Assembly: GCA_910579015.1 (NCBI GenBank)
Contig: CAJTRO010000018.1
Coordinates: 3,328 to 67,327, forward strand
DNA length: 64,000 nt
Direction of reading: 5' to 3'
Source: an uncultured Dorea sp.
Lineage (GTDB): Bacteria > Bacillota_A > Clostridia > Lachnospirales > Lachnospiraceae
This document shows, in pieces, positions 1-8,123 of the stretch (positions within the stretch are counted from its first letter, which is position 1; every line of letters starts with the position of its first letter). The translations under genes were made by a program, and so were the position numbers. The notes under the pieces are model-generated. The model saw only the letters and a program-made list of their open reading frames with translations, was not told where the DNA came from and made no database searches.

Positions 1-311
1 GTGTGCTGATGGATGTGAAGAAGCTGGGAGCCGGACAGGATTATCTGAACCGGATCTTAAAAGAACAGATAGAAAAGGTATTTGTTCTGCCGACAGCGGC
101 GGCGGTGATCTTGATGTTCGTCTATTATACAATGACTTTGTGGCAGAACGACGGAGTGATTTCTTCCAATGAATATCCGATGATCGGGTTTAACGCGGCG
201 GTCTGTATATTGATTCTAGTATATCAGTATATTCTCTATCGTTCATCTTATAGAAGGGCTCAGGGAATGATCTTTGGCGCGGGAATAGCGGGCATGGGAA
301 AAAGGGGATAA
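1..311 (+). CDS. C-terminal end of a membrane protein, probably FtsX-like ABC permease (partial)
   Basis: The reading frame is open at the left edge, so only about the last 100 residues are seen. They contain a KKLGAG-type segment, then two hydrophobic stretches (near residues 28-48 and 62-78 of the visible part) and a short basic tail ending in GKRG. A cytoplasmic KKLG turn followed by paired terminal membrane segments is what the end of FtsX/MacB-type permeases of Firmicute peptide or lantibiotic exporters looks like, but the diagnostic part lies outside the window. GTG and ATG codons at 3 and 9 could be mistaken for starts; neither has a ribosome binding site in view. The next gene starts 7 bases after the stop, so the two are probably cotranscribed. 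Confidence 0.5.
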   Translation, partial: VLMDVKKLGAGQDYLNRILKEQIEKVFVLPTAAAVILMFVYYTMTLWQNDGVISSNEYPMIGFNAAVCILILVYQYILYRSSYRRAQGMIFGAGIAGMGKRG

Positions 312-318
312 CGAGGCG

Positions 319-753
319 GTGAAAGAATATAGAATCCGTATCAACGGCGGAATGGATTTTGTAGTTGTATTTCCCGAAGTGATCGCCTCCCTGATCTCTA
401 AGATCCGTGATCATGAAGAGGAGGAGCTGGTGGTAGGGATTGAGGAAGTGATGCCAAAGCAGATGGCGGAATATCTGCTTAGGGTGCTTAATACTAACCG
501 GTTTACGGACCGTCAGTTCAGGTTCCGGCAGATATTGGAGGATCCGATCACGAAAGAGGGGCTGTATCAGGTGCTTGGGGAACAACTGCGGAGTATGGAC
601 ATCGACGATGAGAAATGCTTTGATAAGATGGAATTGATTGAGATGCTGAGCGGGGATTTTGGATTGGAGATCGTGTGTACGCCTCTGTTCATGTGGGCGT
701 GTAAGGATACGGAGGCAGTGTTCTTGTATATAAATCTTATGCTCCTCCTATAA
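319..753 (+). CDS. Unknown 144-residue protein
   Basis: I do not recognise this protein. It starts with GTG (a weak GAGGCG lies just upstream) directly after the preceding permease-like gene, which suggests translational coupling. The sequence is rich in charged residues (EEEELVVGIEEV and similar), has no signal peptide, and ends in a short hydrophobic patch (FLYINLMLLL) that might sit on or in the membrane. No metal- or nucleotide-binding motif is visible. Its place after a permease suggests an accessory role, but that is only context. Confidence 0.55.
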   Translation: MKEYRIRINGGMDFVVVFPEVIASLISKIRDHEEEELVVGIEEVMPKQMAEYLLRVLNTNRFTDRQFRFRQILEDPITKEGLYQVLGEQLRSMDIDDEKCFDKMELIEMLSGDFGLEIVCTPLFMWACKDTEAVFLYINLMLLL

Positions 754-823
754 ATAATCGGGGCGGATGTGACGATAAAGTAAATAAGGCCATGTATAAA
801 AATAGAATTGGAGGAGATATAAG

Positions 824-1360
824 ATGAAGATTTTAGTAATTACCGGAAGCGCGCATAAAAAGGGGACGTCATCCTGTTTAGCAGATTCCTTTATCAAAGG
901 AGCAGAAGAAGCGGGGCATGAGGTCTGTCGTTTTGACGCGGCATTTAAGAACGTGCATCCTTGTATCGGGTGTGATTCCTGTCAGGAGAATCATCAGGTT
1001 TGTGTATTTAAAGATGACATGCAGGAATTGAACCCGGAACTTCTGAAGGCGGAATTGGTCGTGTTTGTTTCACCAATTTACTATTATGATATAAATGCAC
1101 AGATAAAAGCTGTGATCGACCGGTTTTACGCGAATAATTCTGTGTTAAAGGGTTCGGATAAAAAAGCTGTCCTGATGATCACTTACGGCGAGGAAGCGGA
1201 AGAGACAGCCGAAGGATCGATTGTCTCCTATAAGAGTATGGTGGATTATCTGGAATGGAAGAATGTAGGAATTGTCTCTGCGAAAGGCTGTTATGTACTT
1301 GATGATATCATTAATTCAGAATATCCAAAGCAGGCTTATGAACTGGGAAAGAGTTTATAA
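824..1360 (+). CDS. Flavodoxin-like NAD(P)H-dependent oxidoreductase (iron-sulfur flavoprotein type)
   Basis: A 178-residue protein of the NADPH-dependent FMN reductase/flavodoxin superfamily. The N-terminus (ILVITGSAHKKGTSS) is the FMN phosphate-binding loop after beta-strand 1. Residues 46-60 hold a cysteine cluster (CIGCDSC, then a later C) as in iron-sulfur flavoproteins, followed by DDM and the VFVSPIYYYD segment that lines the isoalloxazine site. The protein should be a cytosolic redox enzyme using FMN and perhaps an Fe-S cluster. The start is set by a GGAGGAG site 8 bases upstream. It appears to be a single gene; the next gene points the other way. The physiological substrate cannot be read from the sequence. 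Confidence 0.82.
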   Translation: MKILVITGSAHKKGTSSCLADSFIKGAEEAGHEVCRFDAAFKNVHPCIGCDSCQENHQVCVFKDDMQELNPELLKAELVVFVSPIYYYDINAQIKAVIDRFYANNSVLKGSDKKAVLMITYGEEAEETAEGSIVSYKSMVDYLEWKNVGIVSAKGCYVLDDIINSEYPKQAYELGKSL

Positions 1361-1404
1361 GCCGGGGGCAGAGGCAGGCACGGATTGGTACAGCAGGCGG
1401 TGCG

Positions 1405-2313
1405 TCAGAGCTTCTGCTGTGCAATCCGTATAAAATCCCGTGCGTAAGCCGGAAGATAGGCGCCTTTGCGGTAGGCGAGCGTCAGCGGGCTGAACGCGTC
1501 TTCATCACCGATGGAGAAGCACAGAGGGGGATGCTTAAGCTCGATATTCTTCATATAATTTTCCGGAATAAAGCACAGACCAAGCCCCTTCTGGCAGAGC
1601 TTTACACAGGTGACGGTGTTCCGCGTGCGTATGGGGACGGGCGGATTCATCCCGTATTTTTCGAACAGCTCTAACGCAATCTGCCCGGTCGTCTGTTCCG
1701 GAAAATGCAGGATAAACGGCTCCTGTCTGAGCAGGCGCAGGTCGATCCAGGGATATTCTTTTTCACTTCTTTTCACGGCCTGCGATGCCAGAGGATGTCC
1801 TTCGGGCATCACAAGCAGGATCTCTTCTCTTAGCAGTGTCTCATATACCAGCTTCGGATGGGGCTTCGCTTCATTGAATATGGCAAAATCAAGCTGATCG
1901 TCCAGAAGCAGTCTTTCCTGGATGGCGTAGGTCTCCTCACGCAGATTCACCCGGACACCCGGATACTGCTCATGGAATACCTCCATGATCTGGGGGACCA
2001 TGCAGGAACTGCGCATCAGGGGAAATGCAATGTTCAGTTCGCCTTCATTGTATGACGTCAGATCCTGTAATTCCTTCTCCCAGTCCTGGTTCACGGCCAG
2101 AACCTTTCTGGCATACTCCATGTATCTCCGTCCGAGATAAGTCGCTGTGTAGACGTTTCCGCTGCGCACGAAGAGTTTTCCGTTCATTTCCCGCTCCAGC
2201 TTCTGTAAGTGCTTGGTAAGGGTTGGCTGGGAGATATAGAGCTCCTGGGCGGCCTTGGTGAGATTCTGGTGTTTCGCGATACATAAGATATAATTCAATT
2301 CCTGAAAATTCAT
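1405..2313 (-). CDS. LysR-family transcriptional regulator, probable regulator of purine permease/adenine deaminase
   Basis: A 302-residue LysR-type regulator. Residues 1-60 form the winged helix-turn-helix (NYILCIAKHQNLTKAAQEL, SQPTLTKHL); the rest is the periplasmic-binding-like effector domain. I chose ATG at 2313 because AAAGGAGCG precedes it by 5 bases; an upstream in-frame extension would add a non-LysR leader. It is divergent from the purine permease gene at 2464, with dyads of the T-N11-A type between them, so it most likely controls the permease and adenine deaminase genes. The effector could be a purine or a purine breakdown product; this is inferred from position only. Confidence 0.88.
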   Translation of the reverse strand: MNFQELNYILCIAKHQNLTKAAQELYISQPTLTKHLQKLEREMNGKLFVRSGNVYTATYLGRRYMEYARKVLAVNQDWEKELQDLTSYNEGELNIAFPLMRSSCMVPQIMEVFHEQYPGVRVNLREETYAIQERLLLDDQLDFAIFNEAKPHPKLVYETLLREEILLVMPEGHPLASQAVKRSEKEYPWIDLRLLRQEPFILHFPEQTTGQIALELFEKYGMNPPVPIRTRNTVTCVKLCQKGLGLCFIPENYMKNIELKHPPLCFSIGDEDAFSPLTLAYRKGAYLPAYARDFIRIAQQKL

Positions 2314-2342
2314 GTTACGCTCCTTTGCATTTTGGCAGACTG

Positions 2343-2370
2343 CGGAATGGTCATATTCCGAATTGGAATA
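2343..2370. promoter_or_regulatory. Overlapping LysR-type dyads
   Basis: Two inverted repeats share bases: CGGAAT-6-ATTCCG (2343-2360) and TATTCC-5-GGAATA (2354-2370). Both have the arm spacing and T...A ends of LysR boxes. They lie between the divergent lysR and permease genes, about 20 bases upstream of the permease -35 element. Seen directly; binding by the adjacent LysR is inferred. Confidence 0.55.
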
Positions 2371-2390
2371 GTTTTTATGGAAAATATGAA

Positions 2391-2420
2391 TTGGACATTC
2401 TATTTCCCTCATCATACTAT
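2391..2420 (+). promoter_or_regulatory. Probable promoter of the purine permease-ade operon
   Basis: TTGGAC (2391-2396) and TACTAT (2415-2420) are separated by 18 bases and sit 44 bases before the permease start. The -35 is imperfect, consistent with an activator-dependent promoter next to the LysR dyads. Confidence 0.5.
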
Positions 2421-2463
2421 AAATAGAGAACTATTATCAAGAGGAAAAGGAGTAAAACAACAA

Positions 2464-3768
2464 ATGAAAAACTGGCTAGAAAAACAATTTAAACTGTCAG
2501 AATTCCACACAGATGTTAAGACAGAGCTTCTTGCGGGGCTGACAACATTTGTCACAATGGCGTATGTCCTTGCGACTGTTCCGAATATTCTCGGCGGTGC
2601 GGATCTGGACAAGCATGTAGTGCTTACGGCAATGGTCCTTCTGATCATCCTGACAAGCTGTGCCATGGCGCTGTACACCAACCGGCCGTTTGCGCTGGCG
2701 CCGGGGCTTGGAAGTGTGGGGATCGTGGCTTCTATGATCTCCAATGAGGGTATCAGCGCTCCGATTGCCGCGGGAGTTATCTTCTGGAGCGGTGTTCTGT
2801 TTATCGTGATCTCATTTCTGGGGCTTCGAGAGGCTGTTGTGCGGGTGATCCCGGTCAGCATGAAGCACGCGGTCAGCGCGGGTATCGGCCTGTTTATCGC
2901 TCTTCTGGGCGCGAAGAACTGCGGGCTGATCATAGCAAATGCGGATAAGAACAACCTGGCCTTTGGGGACCTGACTTCTCCGTCCGTAATCGTGACGGTC
3001 ATCGGATTTGTCCTGCTTCTTATCATCAAGGTGCGCAACGTTCCGGGCGGGATGGTACTGGCAATCCTTATCACGACCGTCGTCGGGATCCCGTTTGGAG
3101 TGACGAAGCTTCCGGAGAGCATGTTCTCTCTCCCGGCGAATATCGGGCAGCAGTTTTTGAAGGTTGATTTTCTGGGAGCGTTGAATTTCGCGTATATTCC
3201 GTTTCTGATCGCGCTGTTTGTCCCGGATTTCTTCTCTACGTTCGGGACGGTACTGGGTGTAGGCGCGAAAGCCGGGTATCTGGATGAGGACGGCAATCTT
3301 CCGGGCATCGACAAGTGTTTCAAGGTGGACGCGGTTGCAACCAGCTTCGGCGCGTTGTTCACGATGCCGAGCATGACGACTTATCTTGAGTCATCGGCCG
3401 GTGTGGAGGCCGGCGGAAAGACCGGACTGACAGTGGTGTTCACGAGTATCTGTTTTGCTCTGTCACTGTTTCTGGCTCCGTTAGCGCTGATCATTCCGTC
3501 AGCGGCCACAGGCCCGGTCCTTATCTTTATCGGGATCAATATGTTAAGCGGAATGCGCAATGTGAATTATTCGGACATTACGGAATATGTGCCGGCATTT
3601 ATCTGCGTTACCTTCACGATTTTTGCAAATAATATTGCGAACGGTATCTGTGTCGCGCTTCCGGCATACCTGATCATGAAGATCGCGGCAGGAAAGATCA
3701 AAGAGATTGAGCCGGTTATGTATGTACTTGTGGCAGTCTGCCTGCTCTATTTCTATACCATCGTCTAA
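2464..3768 (+). CDS. AzgA-type NCS2 purine (adenine/guanine/hypoxanthine) permease
   Basis: A 434-residue, strongly hydrophobic protein with about 12-14 membrane segments. The N-terminal TTFVTMAYVL and central LFVPDFFSTFGTVLGVG motifs, and SMTTYLESSAGVEAGGKTGL in the second half, are signatures of the AzgA/PbuG branch of the NCS2/nucleobase-cation symporter-2 family. These proteins import adenine, guanine or hypoxanthine with protons. The start at 2464 is supported by AAAAGGAG 11 bases upstream; an earlier in-frame start is unlikely because it overlaps the promoter. Only 15 bases separate it from adenine deaminase, so adenine is the likely main substrate. Distinguishing adenine from guanine/hypoxanthine transport needs assay. 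Confidence 0.9.
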   Translation: MKNWLEKQFKLSEFHTDVKTELLAGLTTFVTMAYVLATVPNILGGADLDKHVVLTAMVLLIILTSCAMALYTNRPFALAPGLGSVGIVASMISNEGISAPIAAGVIFWSGVLFIVISFLGLREAVVRVIPVSMKHAVSAGIGLFIALLGAKNCGLIIANADKNNLAFGDLTSPSVIVTVIGFVLLLIIKVRNVPGGMVLAILITTVVGIPFGVTKLPESMFSLPANIGQQFLKVDFLGALNFAYIPFLIALFVPDFFSTFGTVLGVGAKAGYLDEDGNLPGIDKCFKVDAVATSFGALFTMPSMTTYLESSAGVEAGGKTGLTVVFTSICFALSLFLAPLALIIPSAATGPVLIFIGINMLSGMRNVNYSDITEYVPAFICVTFTIFANNIANGICVALPAYLIMKIAAGKIKEIEPVMYVLVAVCLLYFYTIV

Positions 3769-3783
3769 GCGGGAGGAAGTGTT

Positions 3784-5499
3784 ATGGAATCGGTTTCTTT
3801 GCTGATTAAAAATGCGAAGGTATTTAATACTTACCTGAAAAAATTTATTTCCGCAGATGTCTCTGTGAAGGACGGAAGATTCTATTACATTGACAGAAAG
3901 CGGGACACAGACTTTCAGGCGGAAGCGGTGCTGGATGCCGGGGGAATGTATATGATCCCGGGACTTGTGGATATCCACATGCATATCGAGAGCAGTATGA
4001 TGACGCCGGAGCCTTTTGGAAACTGCGTTGCGGCATACGGCGTGACGACGATCGTGTCGGAGCCTCATGAGATGGCGAATGTCAAGGGAACCCGGGGGGT
4101 TCTGGAAATGATCTCTGCCGCGAAGAATGCGCCGATCGACATATTCTACGGGATTCCAAGCAGTGTGCCGTCCACCAGTGAACGTCTGGAAACGACGGGC
4201 GGGATCATCGACTGCAATGCCATGAAGCATCTGCTGAATGAGGAGGATGTGGTCTGTGTCGGTGAGATCATGAATTACCGCCAGATCATCCGGGAAAATG
4301 ATCTTGAGATCACGAAATTTCTCGACTATCTCCGCCAGGAGAGACCGGGATATGTGATAGAGGGGCATTGTCCGTCTCTTCTGGATCTGGATCTTGCCAG
4401 ATTCCTGTATCTGGGGATTGACGGCGATCATACGGAGCATACGTTAGAAGAGGTGAAACAGCGGATCGAGAACGGGATGTTCTTTGAGATACAGGATAAG
4501 ATGCTGCTGCCTGAGGTGCTGGACTATATTCGTGAAAATCAGCTCTACGAGTATTGCGGGTTTGTGACAGACGACACGATGGCGGATGTTCTTTACGAGA
4601 AGGGGCAGTTGAACTATGTCGTACAGAAGGCTGTGGAATCCGGATTTCCAGTGGAAATGGCCGTGTACTGTGCAACGTATACGCCGGCGCGCAGGATGCA
4701 TCTGTATGACAGGGGTGTGATCGCGCCGGGAAAGCTTGCGGATTTTGTACTGCTTGCGGATCCGGCCGTGCTTGCGCCGGTGTATGTATATAAGAACGGG
4801 GTACAGATCTTCTGTGAGAAGAACAGAAGCGAGGTCTCATCGTCCTACCGGTTCCCGGAGGATTTCTATCAGAGTGTCTGCCTGCCTCCGGTGACGATTG
4901 AGGATTTCCGGGTTAGGGTGGATACCGACAAAGACGAGGTTACGGTGCGGGCCATCGAGGTGCATCCGGACAGGACGCAGACGACGGAGAAGCTGGTCAC
5001 CATGCCGGTAAGGGATCATTTGATTGACTGGAAGGACAGCGGATGCCTGCTGGCGATGGTGCTGGAGCGTCACGGTAAAAACGGGAATATCGGATATGGC
5101 TTTATCACCGGCGCATGTCTGAACAAAGGCACCGCGGCCACTACGTATTTCCATGACCACCACAATCTGTTTGTGGCGGGGGACAACCCGGAGGATATGC
5201 TGCTTGCCGTAAGAAGGATCCAGGAGCTTCAGGGGGGATTCTTGACAGTCAGGGACGGGAAGATCCTTGCCGAGCTTGCGCTGCCGGTATGCGGTATACT
5301 CTCAGAACGCGGGGTAAAGGATACGGCGCTTAAGCTTAAAGGAATCCGCGAAAGCCTTGCCGGACTTGGATATCGGCACAGCAGTCCGATCATGTCCCTT
5401 GGGACGCTTGGACTTCCTGTAAGTCCGGCGCTTAAGCTGACGGACCGTGGGCTTGTGGATGTGAAGCAGAGCGCTGTTGTGCCGTTGATCGTGGAGTAA
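3784..5499 (+). CDS. ade: Adenine deaminase
   Basis: A 571-residue metal-dependent amidohydrolase that converts adenine to hypoxanthine and ammonia in the cytosol. The metal-binding HMH triplet is at residues 65-67 (IPGLVDIHMH), followed by SEPHEMANVKG near residue 92, GEIMN and EGHCP in the middle, and GDHTEHT near residue 212. Length and the C-terminal adenine-deaminase domain (GNIGYGFITG, FHDHHNLFVAGDN, LSERG) match Bacillus AdeC. It follows the purine permease by 15 bases in the same operon, giving an import-then-deaminate salvage route under the divergent LysR regulator. Confidence 0.95.
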   Translation: MESVSLLIKNAKVFNTYLKKFISADVSVKDGRFYYIDRKRDTDFQAEAVLDAGGMYMIPGLVDIHMHIESSMMTPEPFGNCVAAYGVTTIVSEPHEMANVKGTRGVLEMISAAKNAPIDIFYGIPSSVPSTSERLETTGGIIDCNAMKHLLNEEDVVCVGEIMNYRQIIRENDLEITKFLDYLRQERPGYVIEGHCPSLLDLDLARFLYLGIDGDHTEHTLEEVKQRIENGMFFEIQDKMLLPEVLDYIRENQLYEYCGFVTDDTMADVLYEKGQLNYVVQKAVESGFPVEMAVYCATYTPARRMHLYDRGVIAPGKLADFVLLADPAVLAPVYVYKNGVQIFCEKNRSEVSSSYRFPEDFYQSVCLPPVTIEDFRVRVDTDKDEVTVRAIEVHPDRTQTTEKLVTMPVRDHLIDWKDSGCLLAMVLERHGKNGNIGYGFITGACLNKGTAATTYFHDHHNLFVAGDNPEDMLLAVRRIQELQGGFLTVRDGKILAELALPVCGILSERGVKDTALKLKGIRESLAGLGYRHSSPIMSLGTLGLPVSPALKLTDRGLVDVKQSAVVPLIVE

Positions 5500-5531
5500 G
5501 TGGAAAATCTAGGATATTGTTATTATATGGG

Positions 5532-5566
5532 GGAGGATGCCGGAGAAAGATTTCCAGGCATCCTCC
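5532..5566. terminator. Hairpin between convergent genes
   Basis: A perfect 10-base inverted repeat (GGAGGATGCC and GGCATCCTCC) with extra pairing inside the loop lies between the convergent ade and DUF4129 genes. It lacks a clear T-run on either strand, so it may be an atypical or degraded bidirectional terminator. Confidence 0.45.
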
Positions 5567-5573
5567 TTCGTCA

Positions 5574-5593
5574 GCTTGTGGATGTGAAGCAGA
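5574..5593 (+). repeat. Echo of the 3-prime end of ade
   Basis: Twenty bases here are identical to 5451-5470 inside the last codons of ade, and similarity continues imperfectly for some ten bases. It is a short direct repeat lying about 75 bases beyond the ade stop, most simply a remnant of a local duplication. Confidence 0.6.
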
Positions 5594-5690
5594 ACGTTGT
5601 AATCTATCTTTCGTCTGTCAGGCCTGAGCAGTGCAGAGGCTGTCCGATTAACTATATAGGATAAGCAGATGGCAGAGGGAACCGGGGCGT

Positions 5691-6998
5691 TCATCTAAAT
5701 GCAGAGAGAATACTTGCCGCTGACTTAAGGTCTTCTTTCGTACATTCTTCTTGGGCATAACGCGCCTTTTCGTACAGCCTGTGAAGTCTGTCTGCATCTG
5801 TGCCAGTACCTGGATCGGCGGACTCTGTATCCAGGGCTTTTCTGGCATAGAGGCCGGCCTTATGCTCCAGTTCAAGGGGCGTCTCATTTCCATGAGGTAT
5901 CTCCTTAAGTGTACGCCGGATCAGCTTCTTATATAATCTGCGGATCTTCCGGTCCGGTGAGCGGAAACCGCCCCTTCTGCCGGCCTCTTTTCGGTATTTC
6001 TTTTCCAGGGCAGGGCTGTCATCCTTCGCCAGAAAGGTGATCTCATCGTCACCGTCGTCAGAGAAGGATTCCATAGCATGGCGCACGGCCTTGAAAATGA
6101 GGCGGAGCGCAGCGTACAAAAGCCCCGCCAGTGTGAGGATGCCAAGAAGCTCGGATGCTCTCTTAAGCCATTCGGGTGTTTCCTTTGCCTGGGATTTTAA
6201 CCGCATCAGTTCTTCCATCAGGTAATCTGGTTTGGCATTTTCTTCATAGAATCCTGCCATCCCTCCGTTCATGTTTACAGGCTCAAAATGGAGATTGGCC
6301 AGGGGCTCTTCGTGATAAATGGCGGCGGGGAGCATGAATATGGCAAGTCCTGCGATGCCGGTCAGAAGAATCGCATTTCCAATCCTCTTCATGGCGCCTG
6401 CGGGGAGATTGGCAACGCGGATATTCTGTTTCATGAAGTCTTCCAGGCGTTCCAGATAAATGTACGCCAGACAGGTACATATCTGTGCGCCAAGGAGTGC
6501 GAGCATAAGGGTTAACAGTTCCGGGCGGTGAAAGGAGATCGTACCCAGATACATTATGGCAAGGATCAGGCAGTACGGTATCCTGGGGGCGTCCAGAAGC
6601 GTCGGCACCTCCCACACCTCTTTATCCTCATTGGCGCCGGCCTCGTTCGGCAGTTCCTTCATCTTCCGGCGGATTTCCCCCTGTTTGATCCTTACATAGA
6701 TGCGGAACAGGAAGATGAAGCCGGTGAGCACGCCTGTAACGAGGTTCTGGCTTATCGTCTGCATCCCCCAGGTCACAGCCAGGGAAAATGCAAGGAAAAG
6801 CAGAAGATTGCGGCATCTGCATATTACAAGATAGGACAGGACGACAGGAATGAGCAGAAAAAGTCCGCTTAAAAGAAAACGGACAGCCTCCTGCCCCTGT
6901 AGATTCTGTATGGCTGCCGCGAGTACATAGATTCCCTCGAAAATCAGGATATCGTGTACCCAGGCGAGCAGGATCAGCGCACGGCTTTTTTCTTTCAT
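5691..6998 (-). CDS. DUF4129-containing membrane protein
   Basis: A 435-residue membrane protein. The N-terminal 200 residues carry about six membrane segments, there is a further hydrophobic segment near 205-225 and another near 285-305, and the cytoplasmic C-terminal part (after about residue 340) matches the DUF4129 pattern: a basic helix (RRLYKKLIRRT), a TPLELEHKA segment and a final helix with YEKARYAQEE. DUF4129 commonly ends operons made of MoxR and DUF58 genes and is often fused to a transglutaminase-like domain; that domain is absent here. The start overlaps the stop of the DUF58 gene by 4 bases, so the two are translationally coupled. The cellular role of these operons is poorly known; an envelope-assembly or chaperone role is usually inferred. 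Confidence 0.82.
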   Translation of the reverse strand: MKEKSRALILLAWVHDILIFEGIYVLAAAIQNLQGQEAVRFLLSGLFLLIPVVLSYLVICRCRNLLLFLAFSLAVTWGMQTISQNLVTGVLTGFIFLFRIYVRIKQGEIRRKMKELPNEAGANEDKEVWEVPTLLDAPRIPYCLILAIMYLGTISFHRPELLTLMLALLGAQICTCLAYIYLERLEDFMKQNIRVANLPAGAMKRIGNAILLTGIAGLAIFMLPAAIYHEEPLANLHFEPVNMNGGMAGFYEENAKPDYLMEELMRLKSQAKETPEWLKRASELLGILTLAGLLYAALRLIFKAVRHAMESFSDDGDDEITFLAKDDSPALEKKYRKEAGRRGGFRSPDRKIRRLYKKLIRRTLKEIPHGNETPLELEHKAGLYARKALDTESADPGTGTDADRLHRLYEKARYAQEECTKEDLKSAASILSAFR

Positions 6999-8098
6999 GA
7001 TCTATTCATCTCCCATTTAAAAATATGAACGCCGCCAGAAGGGGCTGTCACACAGTCGTCTGCATTTTGCAGAGGGATCACCCACATAAGCGGGACGGTC
7101 TCGGCCATAGAAGCGATCGAGCGGGCAGTGTCTTCGTCCTGATTCATGGAAATGATCACATAGATGCTCCCTGACTGAGGCTGTTCTTTCTCTTTTCTTA
7201 GTTCTTCCCACAGCCGGGGCACCGGCTTATGGATATCAATGCGGGAAAGCTCCCGGTACAAGGTCTGGATCTGTCCGGCGCCGTCCTTTAAGCAGACCTT
7301 GTTCATCCCATTTCCTGTGACCGTAAGCTCCATCCGCTCCTTCACGATGCGTAAGCCAAGCGAGGCGGCAATGCGTATCCCTTCCTCTGTCAACTCCTCC
7401 TGGCGGACGATTCCCGAATCCTCCGTGTCAAGGATGATCCTAAGACGGATATTCGTCGTAGAGTCAAACTGATTGACCAGAAGTCCCTGGCCTTTTGCGG
7501 AGGCTTTCCAGTTGATGTGATGCATCGGATCGGAGGGGTGGTAATCCCGGATCCCAAAGAAGCAGAAGGGATCGGGAAAAAGTCTGTTCTGCGTCACGAT
7601 CATGCCGGATACGGCCCGGCAGAGTAAGGCAATCCGCCGGGTATCAGTCAGTCTAGGATAGACATACAGGGCGGACCTCAGTATTCGATCGCTGTGAAAG
7701 CTTCTTTGGAAGAAGAAATCATATCCGATTACATCGGCTTTTGTAAGTTCGTAATAGCCCCGCTTCTCGCACACGAAGGGGAGCCTCCGGATCACCCGCT
7801 GGCGCATGAAGAGGGAAAAGAGGTCTCTGCGGTAGCTCTGGTCCGTCACATTGGCATTCTCCCTTGCATCGCCTGAGAACTTGAGCGCACGGTCCATGGC
7901 AAGATTGACTTCCAGTGCGGGGAGGGGGAGGTGTTTGTCGTTGGTGATCTCTTCTCTCAGATAAGATACATCGCCCTCGTAGGCAGAGTGCGCCTCGAAT
8001 TCCACCCCGATATGAAGCCCGGCGTTCCAGTACCGCTGATAGATGATCCGCTGGAGCAGATAGAATGCGGCGGCTCCGGCAAGCAGTAATAGTAACAT
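6995..8098 (-). CDS. DUF58 domain protein
   Basis: A 367-residue protein with one N-terminal membrane segment (residues 1-17) and a DUF58 domain. The hallmark is the FGIRDYHPSDPMHHINWKASAK stretch near residue 190, followed by a von Willebrand A-like fold (LRIILDTEDSG). These proteins are membrane anchored and act with a MoxR ATPase. A GGAGAG site precedes the start. The gene sits between moxR (25 bases upstream) and DUF4129 (4-base overlap), the classical order. No metal-ion-dependent adhesion DxSxS motif is intact: the corresponding strand reads DTEDS. Confidence 0.88.
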   Translation of the reverse strand: MLLLLLAGAAAFYLLQRIIYQRYWNAGLHIGVEFEAHSAYEGDVSYLREEITNDKHLPLPALEVNLAMDRALKFSGDARENANVTDQSYRRDLFSLFMRQRVIRRLPFVCEKRGYYELTKADVIGYDFFFQRSFHSDRILRSALYVYPRLTDTRRIALLCRAVSGMIVTQNRLFPDPFCFFGIRDYHPSDPMHHINWKASAKGQGLLVNQFDSTTNIRLRIILDTEDSGIVRQEELTEEGIRIAASLGLRIVKERMELTVTGNGMNKVCLKDGAGQIQTLYRELSRIDIHKPVPRLWEELRKEKEQPQSGSIYVIISMNQDEDTARSIASMAETVPLMWVIPLQNADDCVTAPSGGVHIFKWEMNRS

Positions 8099-8123
8099 AA
8101 TGGTCTCTCCTGATATTCTCTGG

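Noticed and set aside
2412..3374. Long 320-codon ORF on the minus strand under the purine permease gene
   Set aside because: It is the antisense shadow of a well-recognised transporter, has no ribosome site, and its Ser/Thr/Arg-rich translation resembles no family.
5509..5694. 61-codon minus-strand ORF after the DUF4129 gene
   Set aside because: It covers the hairpin and the ade repeat, has no ribosome site and no homology I recognise.
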